43,575 nt of DNA from Levilactobacillus cerevisiae (GCF_003946245.1 NZ_RHNN01000030.1:1-43575), one strand, 5' to 3'; shown: positions 31,760 through 40,443, counted from the stretch's first letter. The notes: generated by a model from the letters alone, not told the origin. A program made the numbers and translations.

Positions 31760-31788
31760 AGAGGTTGCGACATTGTCACGGCCTCTTA
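31760..31788 (-). terminator. Terminator of the aldo/keto reductase gene
   Basis: AAGAGG...CCTCTT with an inner GTGACA/TGTCGC pairing, followed on the minus strand by TTTATTTTC. Confidence 0.65.
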
Positions 31789-31811
31789 GACACTTCAAGT
31801 GTTCAGTTTTC

Positions 31812-32654
31812 TTAGTGTAAGCTAGCAATCCGGGCAACGGCGGCCGGGTCACGGTGATCAAAGAATTGGCTTTCTTTCCGGTCTAAACCACTAATGGCCT
31901 TCAATTCTTCATCAGTCAACGTGAAGTCGAAGATGTCGAGATTCTCTGCCATCCGCTCTGGGTGGACGGATTTAGCTAAGGCAACAATCTTCCGTTGGGT
32001 TAACCAACGCAGAATAACTTGGCCCACGGACTTGTTGTGGCTTGCTGCAATTTCACTTAACACATCGTTGGTGAAAATGTTGTGTTTGCCTTCAGCAAAT
32101 GGTGCCCAAGCTTCCGGTTGAATGTTCTGCTGACGCATGAAATCAATGCTAGTTGGTTGTTGGTTCCAGGGGTTGATTTCGATTTGGTTCAGGGCAGGCT
32201 TAACGTCATTGAACAAGCTTAAGTCAATCAGACGGTCGCTGTCGAAGTTGGACAGACCAATTGATTTAATCTTGCCTTCCTTTTGCAGGTCTTCCATGGC
32301 TCGCCATGAACCGTAAACGTCACCGTAGGGTTGGTGAATAAGGTAGAGGTCCAAGTAGTCGAGTTGCAGTTTCTTTAAGGTTGTTTCGAAAGCCTTTTTC
32401 GTTGCGTCGTAGCCGGTGTCAGTGACCCAGAGCTTAGAGGTAACGAACAAGTCCTCACGCTTAACACCAGCGCGCTTGATACCTTTGCCGACGGCTTCTT
32501 CATTGCCATAGGATTGGGCAGTGTCAATTAAGCGATACCCAGCATGAATGGCATCGACAACGGCTTGTTCGGCCGCTGCTAAATCAGCAATTTGAAAGAC
32601 ACCAAATCCAAAGACAGGCATCTTGTTACCATCATTTAAGTTTACAGTTTCCAT
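31812..32654 (-). CDS. Aldo/keto reductase
   Basis: 280-aa TIM-barrel NADPH-dependent reductase of carbonyls and aldehydes. The full catalytic tetrad is seen: Asp44 and Tyr49 (RLIDTAQSYGNE), Lys74 (VTSKLWV) and His107 (LYLIHQP). A C-terminal NADP-binding segment reads LAKSVHPERMAEN (family pattern IPKSxxxxRxxEN, with Ile-Pro changed to Leu-Ala). Typical AKR5-like length. AAAGGAG is about 9 nt upstream of the ATG. Driven by MerR-type promoter g. A second AKR lies at 36657-37520. Confidence 0.92.
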   Translation of the reverse strand: METVNLNDGNKMPVFGFGVFQIADLAAAEQAVVDAIHAGYRLIDTAQSYGNEEAVGKGIKRAGVKREDLFVTSKLWVTDTGYDATKKAFETTLKKLQLDYLDLYLIHQPYGDVYGSWRAMEDLQKEGKIKSIGLSNFDSDRLIDLSLFNDVKPALNQIEINPWNQQPTSIDFMRQQNIQPEAWAPFAEGKHNIFTNDVLSEIAASHNKSVGQVILRWLTQRKIVALAKSVHPERMAENLDIFDFTLTDEELKAISGLDRKESQFFDHRDPAAVARIASLH

Positions 32655-32688
32655 GAAAAAACGCTCCTTTAATTAATTCGATGAGTTC

Positions 32689-32719
32689 ATCATAAACCTT
32701 AAAGCTAGCTTCAGGGCAA
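32689..32719 (-). promoter_or_regulatory. MerR-type promoter g (aldo/keto reductase)
   Basis: TTGCCC - 19 nt - TATGAT on the minus strand. The spacer dyad is CTGAAGCTAGCTTTAAGG, centred on GCTAGC. Confidence 0.83.
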
Positions 32720-32847
32720 TAGAAGTTTGAAAAAAATCAGATTTTAGGTCAATTTGCTCTGATTAGATGGGTGAGACGGCGTTCTTCCGAAGGGGAAAGC
32801 TAAGGTTAAAGGCCTAGCGACGCAACACGACGAGGGCGACGTTGGCA

Positions 32848-32900
32848 TAAAAATAGCGGTATAAATCGCCATCCTCAGTGGATGCCATTTATGCCGCTAA
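32848..32900 (-). terminator. Terminator of the aldehyde dehydrogenase gene
   Basis: TAGCGG, ATAAAT and CATCC pair with GGATG, ATTTAT and CCGCTA; on the minus strand TTTTTATG follows. Confidence 0.82.
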
Positions 32901-32926
32901 TGTCAGATCATTTTAAAAAAGGATGC

Positions 32927-34297
32927 TTAATCTTTGGCGTTGACTACCAGGTGTTCGTTCACAAAGGCGTCAAAACCCAGTTCGTACATTTCCCGACCGT
33001 AGCCGGAGTTCTTGACCCCGCCAAATGGGAGCTCGGGTAACGTTGCCCAGACACGATTGATAAAGGTCATGCCGGCCTCAATCTGTTGTGCAACGGCGTC
33101 GGCGTGCTTCGTGTCTTCCGTGAAGATGGCACTGCCCAAACCATAACTAGAGTCGTTGGCTAAAGCAATGGCTTCTTCTTCCGAGTTCACTTTGTAGACG
33201 GAAGCCACAGGGCCAAATAATTCTTGGTTGTAGGCGGGATTGTCCTTCGTAATGTCCGTCAAAATTGTTGGCTGGAAGAATTGGCCAGGTAAGTCAATCG
33301 GATGGTTGCCATAAAAAACCGTAGCACCGGCGTCAACCGCGGCATCGACCTGTTTTTGCAAAGTGGTTTTGGACTTCGCTGAAGACAAGGGGGCTAGCGT
33401 GGTTGCTGGGTCCATTGGATCACCAGGCTTAACCTGTTCAAAGGCCTGCTTCAGCATGGTTAAAAATTCATCATACTTATCTGCCATGACGATAAATCGT
33501 TTGGAAGCTGCACATATTTGACCGGCATTAGATAGACGAGCGACTGGCGCAACCCGCTTGACCTTGTTCATGTCAGCATCTGATAAGACAATGAATGGAT
33601 CGTTTCCGCCCAGTTCCATAGTGGACTTCTTTAAGTTCTGACCAGCCGTCTTTGCCACGGAAGCGCCACCGCGTTCGGAACCAGTTAAAGCAACACCCAC
33701 GACTCGAGGGTCGGCAATCGCCTTATCTACTTGGTCGTAATCGACAAACAGGTTGGTTAAACTGGCGGTTGGTGCACCGGCCCGCCGAATAATATCGACA
33801 AAGGCTTCGGCGCTACTTGGCGTATTTGATGCGTGCTTCAAGAGCATGGGATTACCAATCATGAAGTTGGGCGCAAAGACCCGCATGATTTGGTAGTACG
33901 GGAAGTTCCAAGGTTCAACCATGAACAAGACGCCTAGTGCCTGTTTTTCATAGTAGGCGTCGCCAATGACGGTGTCGAGCGGTTTACGGGCTAAAAATTC
34001 GGCAGCGTGGTCGGCAAAGTAATCGGCGATGTCAGCGCAGAGCTCAACCTCAGCTTCTGATTCACCAATGAGTTTTCCCATTTCTTGGGTGACCGTGGTG
34101 GCTAACTGGGTCTTTTCGGAACGCATCATAGTAGCAATCCGGTGTAACGTGTCCCGGCGAGTCTCACTGGGCTCGTTGCGCCATTTGAGATAAAGCGCAT
34201 GACTATCTGCTAAAATTTTTCCCAACTGGTTGTCAGAGATGTTCTCGTATGAATTCAAAACGTGGTTATTAAATGGATTGATCGTTTGGTAAGCCAT
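32927..34297 (-). CDS. NAD(P)-dependent aldehyde dehydrogenase (succinate-semialdehyde dehydrogenase-like)
   Basis: 456-aa ALDH-superfamily enzyme oxidising aldehydes to acids. General base Glu228 (TMELGGNDPF) and nucleophile Cys262 (NAGQICAASKRF) are present, with the cofactor segment LFMVEPWNFPYYQIMR and the C-terminal LPFGGVKNSGYGRE. The length fits the shorter SSADH/GabD-like group of lactobacilli. Substrate undetermined. AAAGGAAG is 10-11 nt upstream of the ATG. Driven by MerR-type promoter h, in line with aldehyde detoxification as the regulon's task. Confidence 0.92.
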   Translation of the reverse strand: MAYQTINPFNNHVLNSYENISDNQLGKILADSHALYLKWRNEPSETRRDTLHRIATMMRSEKTQLATTVTQEMGKLIGESEAEVELCADIADYFADHAAEFLARKPLDTVIGDAYYEKQALGVLFMVEPWNFPYYQIMRVFAPNFMIGNPMLLKHASNTPSSAEAFVDIIRRAGAPTASLTNLFVDYDQVDKAIADPRVVGVALTGSERGGASVAKTAGQNLKKSTMELGGNDPFIVLSDADMNKVKRVAPVARLSNAGQICAASKRFIVMADKYDEFLTMLKQAFEQVKPGDPMDPATTLAPLSSAKSKTTLQKQVDAAVDAGATVFYGNHPIDLPGQFFQPTILTDITKDNPAYNQELFGPVASVYKVNSEEEAIALANDSSYGLGSAIFTEDTKHADAVAQQIEAGMTFINRVWATLPELPFGGVKNSGYGREMYELGFDAFVNEHLVVNAKD

Positions 34298-34361
34298 TTA
34301 TTGGTGCTTCCTTTCTATTATTAACTGCGAGTTGCGTTAGCTGAATCACGCAAGTAACCAT

Positions 34362-34392
34362 AGCGTAAACCTTGAAGCCGACTTCAAGGCAA
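34362..34392 (-). promoter_or_regulatory. MerR-type promoter h (aldehyde dehydrogenase)
   Basis: TTGCCT - 19 nt - TACGCT on the minus strand, with dyad CCTTGAAG-TCGG-CTTCAAGG. It begins just before the stop codon of the upstream SDR gene. Confidence 0.85.
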
Positions 34393-34396
34393 GCCT

Positions 34397-35413
34397 TTAA
34401 GCAAAATCTTTTAGCATTTTGTGAAGTGCCTGTTTAAAAGTCGTTTCAGCTGTGGTGTGCTGATACTGATAAAAGTCAGGGTACTTCGTTTTTAAAACGG
34501 ACTTCGGGTTTAACCGCCAGGCCTGGTCTTTGTAGAAAGCCGTGTAGGAGATGGGTTGCCATAAGGCCAAGGCCGTCTGGGCAGAAATCAAGGTCGGTAA
34601 TTTGCTGAAGAGTTGTGTGACCTGATCAGGCGTTAAGGTATCCTGTACAACTGTTTCCAGTTCACGATAGGTGCTGGTGAATCCTAAGCCGAGGACCCGG
34701 GTGCCATTGCTCTGAGGATTATTCATGACAGCTAGTTCCAAGCCGGCAATATCACGAACGTCCACACTGTCCATGGGGCCATCAACCAGCTGTCGACTGC
34801 CGTGCAGATACGCGTAAATCATGTCGTGTTGCCAAGGGGTGAAGCTGGGGCCAACAATGTTGGTGGGGTGGATAACGGTGACCGGCAAATTAATAATATT
34901 AGCCAGGTCACGGACGCGTTGTTCCTCACGAACCTTCATGTTAATAAAGGGCTCGTAAGCGGTATCCATGTGGTCGAGGTCGGGCCAAGTGTCTTCATCG
35001 ATTGTAGTGACAGTCGGATCAGCAATTCCCATGTCGATGGCAGCCACTGAGCCAATTTGAACGAGTTTTTGAACCGTATTGGCTTGGCTAATGCCTTTAA
35101 AGAGATTATTTACAGCCCGAATCTTGGTGGCAATAAAATCTGCAGTTGTTTGTTCATGGCCCGTGAACGGTGCGGAGTTATTGAAGACCCACTGACTCCC
35201 AGTTAGTGCCGTTGCGACCGCCGTCGGTGAATCCAACAGGTCAGCTTGAACACCATGAATGTTGGGCAAGAGCTCAGTTAGGGTTGCCAATTTATCAGCG
35301 TTACGATAGGTACCCGTGATGTTCGTGTACCCAGCATCAGTCAGCGTTTTAGCTAACCATGAACCAGTGTATCCAGTAATTCCGAGAATGACAATTTTAT
35401 CGGTTTTTTGCAT
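34397..35413 (-). CDS. NAD-dependent epimerase/dehydratase family (extended SDR, aldehyde-reductase-like)
   Basis: 338 aa. Starts MQKTDKIVILGITGYTGSWLAKTL (GxxGxxG loop), ADLLD acidic segment and VQIGSVAAID. The catalytic Tyr-x-x-x-Lys fits YEPFINMKVREE only loosely (YxxxxxK). HPTNIVGPSFTPW is the typical substrate-side segment of dihydroflavonol reductase/ketoreductase-like extended SDRs. AGGAGG lies 6-7 nt upstream of the ATG. No MerR-type promoter precedes it; it starts 150 nt after the SDR at 35564, across a strong terminator, so it probably has its own promoter. Confidence 0.8.
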   Translation of the reverse strand: MQKTDKIVILGITGYTGSWLAKTLTDAGYTNITGTYRNADKLATLTELLPNIHGVQADLLDSPTAVATALTGSQWVFNNSAPFTGHEQTTADFIATKIRAVNNLFKGISQANTVQKLVQIGSVAAIDMGIADPTVTTIDEDTWPDLDHMDTAYEPFINMKVREEQRVRDLANIINLPVTVIHPTNIVGPSFTPWQHDMIYAYLHGSRQLVDGPMDSVDVRDIAGLELAVMNNPQSNGTRVLGLGFTSTYRELETVVQDTLTPDQVTQLFSKLPTLISAQTALALWQPISYTAFYKDQAWRLNPKSVLKTKYPDFYQYQHTTAETTFKQALHKMLKDFA

Positions 35414-35510
35414 GTGCTTCCTCCTAGATTTAAAAAGGTGTGCCCTAAGACAATTTCAGATGAGAGCCAGATCAGTAGACCTCTCTTTAGTACCAGACTA
35501 CGCTACTCTA

Positions 35511-35549
35511 GAAAAACGTTCTGAAATCAGTCTAGATTTCAGAACGTTT
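35511..35549 (-). terminator. Terminator of the classical SDR gene
   Basis: AAACGTTCTGAAATC pairs perfectly with GATTTCAGAACGTTT around AGTCTA, with A/T runs on both sides; it follows the stop codon at 35564. Confidence 0.87.
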
Positions 35550-35563
35550 AAATTTGCCAGCCA

Positions 35564-36307
35564 TTAAGCTTGTTTGGTTGGGTAAATGGTAAATTCATTA
35601 ACATTAACGTCTTCGGGTTGGTCAATGGCAAAGTTCACGACTTTAGCAACGGCTTCAGGACTGATACCAACTTGCTTGTAGAAGGTATCCATACCCTTCT
35701 TGGTGTCTTCATCCGTAATGGTATGCAACAGTTCCGTATTGATGGCTGCTGGATAGAGACTAACGGTCCGAATGTTAGTGCCTTCTTCAGCGCTTTCCAT
35801 CCGAATAACTTCCATTAAATTACGGACTGCAAACTTGGTTGCACCATAGACCCCGGCACCGGCAAAGCTCTTAATCCCAGCAACAGAAGAGGTCGTAATG
35901 ATTTGGCCGTGCTTTTGAGCTGTGAAGATGGGCATGACAGCGGCAATACCGTGGAGCACACCACGTAAGTTAATGTCGATCATCGTGTCCCATTCTTTCG
36001 TGTGCAGGGCACTCATTGGTGAGGAAGGCATAATGCCGGCATTGTTAAAGATGACGTCCAGGCCACCAAATTTGTCCTGTGCCAATTGGACTAAGGCGGT
36101 GACGTCTTCCTGTTTGGTAACGTCCGTGACACGGTAGGCTGCGGTGCCCCCTGCGTCTTCAATATCCTTAACGATTGCTGCTAAGCGGTCTTCACGGCGA
36201 GCACCTAGGACAACCTTTGCCCCATTCTGTGCCAATAATTTTGCGGAAGCTTCACCCATTCCAGATGAAGCACCGGTGATCACGATTACTTTATTTTTAA
36301 CAGTCAT
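35564..36307 (-). CDS. Classical short-chain dehydrogenase/reductase
   Basis: 247 aa. TGASSGMGE (residues 11-19) is the cofactor loop; GARREDRL suggests NADP preference. NNAG, the Ser in TTSSVAG and YGATK (YxxxK) complete the catalytic set. Typical 'oxidoreductase YdfG-like' length and C-terminus (EDVNVNEFTIYPTKQA). The start at 36307 follows AGGAGG by 8 nt; the longer open frame upstream has none. Driven by MerR-type promoter i. Confidence 0.92.
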   Translation of the reverse strand: MTVKNKVIVITGASSGMGEASAKLLAQNGAKVVLGARREDRLAAIVKDIEDAGGTAAYRVTDVTKQEDVTALVQLAQDKFGGLDVIFNNAGIMPSSPMSALHTKEWDTMIDINLRGVLHGIAAVMPIFTAQKHGQIITTSSVAGIKSFAGAGVYGATKFAVRNLMEVIRMESAEEGTNIRTVSLYPAAINTELLHTITDEDTKKGMDTFYKQVGISPEAVAKVVNFAIDQPEDVNVNEFTIYPTKQA

Positions 36308-36453
36308 ATTTAATTTCCTCCTAATATTGTCTGGTCGTTTCAAAACATACAGTCTATCGTTTGGCCAACGAATGATGACACCCAACAAATTTCGAGGGAA
36401 ATTGCCGGGTTCTTGCGAGTTGCCAGAAACACCGCTGACCTTGATTCAAAATG

Positions 36454-36484
36454 AGTATGGACCTTCAAGTACACTTTAAGTCAA
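36454..36484 (-). promoter_or_regulatory. MerR-type promoter i (classical SDR)
   Basis: TTGACT - 19 nt - CATACT on the minus strand. The spacer dyad is CTTAAAGTGTACTTGAAGG. It has the strongest -35 box of the nine and the most diverged arms. Confidence 0.75.
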
Positions 36485-36577
36485 GCCTTTCTCAAAAGAA
36501 TTTTTCTACTCGCAGCCAACAAATTTTTATTTGCGACTAGTAAAGATGAAGAGACTTCAAAAGCCGGAATGGTCCAT

Positions 36578-36637
36578 TTGACAAAAATGACTTGAAGTCA
36601 TATTATGTATCTCAACGTAAGAATGACTTTGAGTCAT
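36578..36637 (+). promoter_or_regulatory. Promoter with two TetR-type operators (AKR-flavodoxin-MFS-TetR operon)
   Basis: TTGACA (36578-36583) and TATTAT (36601-36606) are spaced exactly 17 nt. A dyad ATGACTTGAAGTCAT (36587-36601) fills the spacer. A second, ATGACTTTGAGTCAT (36623-36637), lies between the transcription start and the ribosome site. Two near-identical 15-bp palindromes across a sigma-A promoter suit repression by the TetR protein encoded at the operon's end. Confidence 0.75.
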
Positions 36638-36656
36638 ATTTTAAGGAGAGATAGAA

Positions 36657-37520
36657 ATGGATTATAGAACGTTAAATAATGGTGTCAAAATGCCTATGAT
36701 TGGGTTAGGTGTCTTTCGGATAACGGATGACGCTGAATGTGAAGAAGCAGTGTACCAGGCCTTGAAGCAGGGATACCGCTACATTGATACGGCAACGGCC
36801 TATGAGAATGAAGAAGCCGTTGGTCGCGGGATTCGGCGAGCCGGGATTCCCCGTGATGAGCTATTCATTGCGACAAAATTGTGGCTAACGGATGCGAACT
36901 ATGAGGATGCCAAGCTGGGCTTTGAGAGTTCACTAAGACGTTTGGGATTGGACTACATTGATTTGTACATTATTCATCAACCCTATAATGATTACTACGG
37001 TGCTTGGCGGGCGATGGAAGAGTTGTATCAAGCTGGAAAGATTAAGGCACTGGGTGTCGATAATTTCCGTCAAGATCGCTTAGCCGATTTTATCCAATTC
37101 AATGACATCAAGCCCCAAGTAAATTACTTGGAGACCCACCCGTTCTACCAACGACAAGATGAGCTAGACTATTTAAACAGCCAGGATATTTTGCAAGTCG
37201 CTTGGTCACCGTTTGCGGCCGGCCAGTTTGATATTTTTAACAATCAGACATTAACGGCCATTGCTGAGGTTCATGGCAAAAGTGTCGGGCAAGTTATCTT
37301 ACGCTGGCTGTTGCAGCGCGGGATTGGGTCAATTCCTAAGACGAGCCATCTGGATAGAATGCGTGAAAATCTGGCTGTCTTTGACTTTAGCCTATCGGCG
37401 GATGAGATGGCCCAGATTTCATTGCTAGATGCGAACAAAACTGTGGTTGGCAAACGCGAGACGGCAAAAGGTGTGCTGGCGTTCTTTGATGACTTTAAGG
37501 ACTTGGATACGCGTGCGTAA
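36657..37520 (+). CDS. Aldo/keto reductase, TetR-operon copy
   Basis: 287 aa with the full AKR tetrad: Asp44 and Tyr49 (RYIDTATAYENE), Lys74 (IATKLWL) and His107 (LYIIHQP). The cofactor segment SIPKTSHLDRMRENLAVFDF is closer to the family consensus than that of the paralogue at 31812. AAGGAGA is 8-9 nt upstream of the ATG. First gene of the plus-strand operon. Reduces aldehydes or ketones with NADPH; the real substrate is unknown. Confidence 0.92.
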   Translation: MDYRTLNNGVKMPMIGLGVFRITDDAECEEAVYQALKQGYRYIDTATAYENEEAVGRGIRRAGIPRDELFIATKLWLTDANYEDAKLGFESSLRRLGLDYIDLYIIHQPYNDYYGAWRAMEELYQAGKIKALGVDNFRQDRLADFIQFNDIKPQVNYLETHPFYQRQDELDYLNSQDILQVAWSPFAAGQFDIFNNQTLTAIAEVHGKSVGQVILRWLLQRGIGSIPKTSHLDRMRENLAVFDFSLSADEMAQISLLDANKTVVGKRETAKGVLAFFDDFKDLDTRA

Positions 37521-37547
37521 GGACTTGTTGAAAGGAAGCTGTGAGTT

Positions 37548-38213
37548 TTGAATAAGCAATCTAACCTAGGTCCAGTCGTTGGGCAACTAGCGGGAACGGA
37601 CATCTATGCAAATCAACTACAACGAAAGAATTCTGGTTGGGGCGGCGGTAAATACACACCGTCCGATGGCCAGGATACCAATCAAGCGCAACCGGCAGTA
37701 CGCAGGCTAACACCAACGGCTAAAAGTATCGTCATTTACTGGTCACGTTCAGGATCGACGGAATTACTAGCCAGTAAGTTGGTGGCGGCCACAGAGAGTG
37801 ATGTGCTCGAAATCACCCTGGCAGAGCCATATCCGGCAGACTACTTACAAACCCTTGATCGCGCTAACTTTGAACGGGAGAGTAACACCCCGCCACGGGT
37901 ACAGCTGAAGCTACCGGATTTGAGCCAATATGAGACGGTTTATCTGGGCTTCCAGACCTGGGCAATGACGCTTAGTCAGCCAATGAAGGCATTTTTAATC
38001 GACTTCGGGGATGCGCTGGCTGGCAAAAAGGTTGCCCCCTTTGAAACTGAAGGTGGCGATGGTAGTGGAGAGAGCATCCGCGTTATTCAAAATATTTTAA
38101 GGACGAAGGGTGTTAGCAAGGCCTCACTAACCGCGCCCCTGGTGATTGATGGTAATCGGGTAGATGAAGCTGATGGTGAGGTAGCTGCGTGGTTAACGCG
38201 AGTTGCTAGGTAA
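37548..38213 (+). CDS. Flavodoxin-like protein with N-terminal extension
   Basis: 221 aa. A ~58-residue polar, Gly/Gln-rich extension is followed by a flavodoxin domain: FMN loop YWSRSGSTELLA, then LGFQTWAMTLSQPM and FETEGGDGSGES. The loops differ from the two other island flavodoxins (SRSGST in place of SNSGTT; WAMTLS in place of WYQRPP), so it is a separate lineage. TTG at 37548 is the start, with AAAGGAAG about 10 nt upstream. No signal peptide. 27 nt after the AKR gene. Confidence 0.78.
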   Translation: MNKQSNLGPVVGQLAGTDIYANQLQRKNSGWGGGKYTPSDGQDTNQAQPAVRRLTPTAKSIVIYWSRSGSTELLASKLVAATESDVLEITLAEPYPADYLQTLDRANFERESNTPPRVQLKLPDLSQYETVYLGFQTWAMTLSQPMKAFLIDFGDALAGKKVAPFETEGGDGSGESIRVIQNILRTKGVSKASLTAPLVIDGNRVDEADGEVAAWLTRVAR

Positions 38214-38258
38214 TCAGGCTAGAGCTAACACGATGAGAGAAAGTGGGATTAAACATGT

Positions 38259-38298
38259 GATGCACTAGATATGACTGAAGGCCATATTTAGTGCATCT
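38259..38298 (+). promoter_or_regulatory. Hairpin between flavodoxin and MFS genes
   Basis: GATGCACTA and (A)TATG pair with CATAT(T) and TAGTGCATC around ACTGAAGG. Only a weak T-tract (TATTTATG) follows, and the ribosome site of the MFS gene begins 8 nt later. It may lower read-through or affect translation of the pump. Confidence 0.55.
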
Positions 38299-38319
38299 AT
38301 TTATGAAGGGATGATAAAG

Positions 38320-39801
38320 TTGAATCGAAATAAAAAACTGATCGTCACGTTTGCCTTAATTCTATCAAACGGGATGGTTGGTTTAGATGGCACAATTGTG
38401 AATACGGCCTTGCCAGCCATTATTAGTGATCTCCATGGGCTACAGTATATGGGCTGGATCATTGCGATTTTTCTCTTAGGCATGGCAATTTCGACGCCCC
38501 TATGGAGTAAATTCGGTGAGCGTCAAGGAAACAAGCTGGCGTACATGGCCGGAACTGGACTCTTTGCTGTGGGTGCCCTCTTGCAGGGAATTGCGCCCAA
38601 CATTGTTTGGTTTATTATGGCACGGGGCTTAATGGGCATCGGTGCCGGTGGGATGAATACGATTCCTTTCATTATTTATGCGCAGATATTTAATAACCTG
38701 AAACGCCGTGCGCAAGTGATTGGCATTGCGACCGCTAGCTTCAGTACGGCGTCCATCATTGGGCCGCTAGTTGGTGGCTGGTTAGTCGATGCTTTCAGCT
38801 GGCACTGGGTCTTCTTCCTGAATTTACCAATCGCTGTGCTGTCGATTTTTTTAGTGGCAGTCTATTTGAAATTAGATGAGCATTTAAACCGGTCATCAGT
38901 TGATTACTATGGCGCCGCCTTGATGATTTTAGGATTGTCGCTGATTTTAGTTGGCATTCAATTGTTAGGGGCAGCATCGATTTGGATGACGATTGGTTTA
39001 GTTGCGGTGGGGATACTCGTTTTGCTAGGCATGGCGCGGGTTGAGGCGCACGCTGCAGATCCAATCATTCCTAGTCGGCTATTTAAAAATCCCAAATTAG
39101 TGATCGATTTTACGTTATTTTCCATCCTGTGGGGTGCATTCGTGGCGTTCAATATTTATATTCCTATGTGGGCACAGGGAATTCTGGGATTAACGGCACT
39201 GGTTGGTGGGATGACACAGATTCCCGGGTCAATTACAAACTTCATGGGTTCTGAGATTGGGCCGCTGTACCAGCATAAATTAGGCCGTTACGGCATTATC
39301 AGTCTTGGCACGGGGGCGTTTTTGATTGCGTTTCTAGGGATGGTACTGGCGGGTAATCACGCCAATTATTGGTTTTTGCTAGTCATGGGTGCTTTTGAAG
39401 GCCTGGGCCTCGGATTATGTTTCAACGTTCTGCAAGTGGCTGTTCAAGACGATGCGGGCATTAAAGACGTGCCGATTGCGACATCGTTTGCTTATCTGGT
39501 ACGGATCTTAAGCCAGACGTTTATGTCCTCAATTTATGGGGTTATTTTAAATCAAGCGCTAAACTCCGGGGTTAAAGCGTCTCATGGACAGGTGACGATG
39601 GGCATGCTGAATAAGTTGAGCAATTCACAGGTGGTGGGTGAACTCCCACAGGCACTGCTCCCGACCATGCGGCAGATTATGTATAACGGGCTTCATCACA
39701 TTATGCTGACCGCTCTCGGGTTAGTCCTGGTGGTCGTCATTATTTTAGTGATAATTTATGTGCGTTTGCTACGACGGCATGCTAGTCTGATTAGGGAGTA
39801 A
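38320..39801 (+). CDS. MFS multidrug efflux pump, DHA2 family (14 TM)
   Basis: 493-aa drug:H+ antiporter of the EmrB/QacA type. About 14 helices; motif D1 region LDGTIVNTALPAI in helix 1, motif A as WSKFGERQGNKLAYM, motif C region SIIGPLVGGWLVDAFSWHWVFFLNLPI, and a central pair of extra helices. TTG at 38320 is preferred since AAGGG is 9 nt upstream; an ATG three codons earlier touches that site. It follows a hairpin at 38259. Exports hydrophobic compounds; paired with the TetR gene that follows, as is common. Confidence 0.9.
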   Translation: MNRNKKLIVTFALILSNGMVGLDGTIVNTALPAIISDLHGLQYMGWIIAIFLLGMAISTPLWSKFGERQGNKLAYMAGTGLFAVGALLQGIAPNIVWFIMARGLMGIGAGGMNTIPFIIYAQIFNNLKRRAQVIGIATASFSTASIIGPLVGGWLVDAFSWHWVFFLNLPIAVLSIFLVAVYLKLDEHLNRSSVDYYGAALMILGLSLILVGIQLLGAASIWMTIGLVAVGILVLLGMARVEAHAADPIIPSRLFKNPKLVIDFTLFSILWGAFVAFNIYIPMWAQGILGLTALVGGMTQIPGSITNFMGSEIGPLYQHKLGRYGIISLGTGAFLIAFLGMVLAGNHANYWFLLVMGAFEGLGLGLCFNVLQVAVQDDAGIKDVPIATSFAYLVRILSQTFMSSIYGVILNQALNSGVKASHGQVTMGMLNKLSNSQVVGELPQALLPTMRQIMYNGLHHIMLTALGLVLVVVIILVIIYVRLLRRHASLIRE

Positions 39802-39849
39802 CAGCGGATTGATGCTGTCCAGTTAGGATAAAGGGAATGGTGATTGGAA

Positions 39850-40443
39850 ATGACTAAACGCGATGAAAATGCCAAAACAACTCGCCGGAAATTATTGGAT
39901 GCGGCCGACCAATTGATTGTTGAGCGGGGGTATGAAAATGTTTTTGTGGAGGATATTACGACGGCCAGTGGCGTGGCTAAGGGAACCTTTTACAATTATT
40001 TTCCTAAAAAAGAAGATATCATTGGTGAATTAGAACGAGAACATTTCAGTCAACTGAATGCACAAATCAATGAGATTTCAGATGAACTGACGCCGGCCGC
40101 AAACATTTCGGCTTACTTAGCCAACTTTATGCAGATTACGGCGAAGGCCGGGGTAGAACGTGCCCGTGGCTGGATTCGTTTTGTGGCAGTCCCTAATTCT
40201 CCCGATGACAAATGGACGTATGATTTTGGAAAAGTTAGTGATTTATTGATCCAATTAATTCAGCACGGACAGCTAGAGAAAGAGACCCCCGTAGAAATGA
40301 TTGCACAAGTATTATCCATGCAATTGTATGGGGTGATATTCTCTTGGGTGATGAATAAAAGCATCGATCCGCAGAAGGCAATTCAAAATTTTTGTGCGAC
40401 ACTGGTCGAACCACTTATTCAGCCATATATCACTGCCGTATAA
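39850..40443 (+). CDS. TetR family transcriptional regulator
   Basis: 197 aa. N-terminal helix-turn-helix: TTRRKLLDAADQLIVERGYENVFVEDITTASGVAKGTFYNYFPKKEDI in order, the canonical TetR DNA-binding pattern. The C-terminal ligand domain is family-specific. ATG at 39850 is likely; a TTG two codons earlier is possible and the ribosome site (AAAGGGAA) is distant. Last gene of the operon; likely represses it through the two ATGACTT..GAGTCAT-type operators at 36587-36637 and is released by a pump substrate. Confidence 0.88.
   Translation: MTKRDENAKTTRRKLLDAADQLIVERGYENVFVEDITTASGVAKGTFYNYFPKKEDIIGELEREHFSQLNAQINEISDELTPAANISAYLANFMQITAKAGVERARGWIRFVAVPNSPDDKWTYDFGKVSDLLIQLIQHGQLEKETPVEMIAQVLSMQLYGVIFSWVMNKSIDPQKAIQNFCATLVEPLIQPYITAV

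Noticed and set aside
22141..36484. Reading the CCTTGAAG..CTTCAAGG palindromes as terminators or T-box/riboswitch parts
   Set aside because: They have no U-tract and keep an exact 19-nt distance between -35 and -10 boxes, which fits MerR promoters and not RNA elements.
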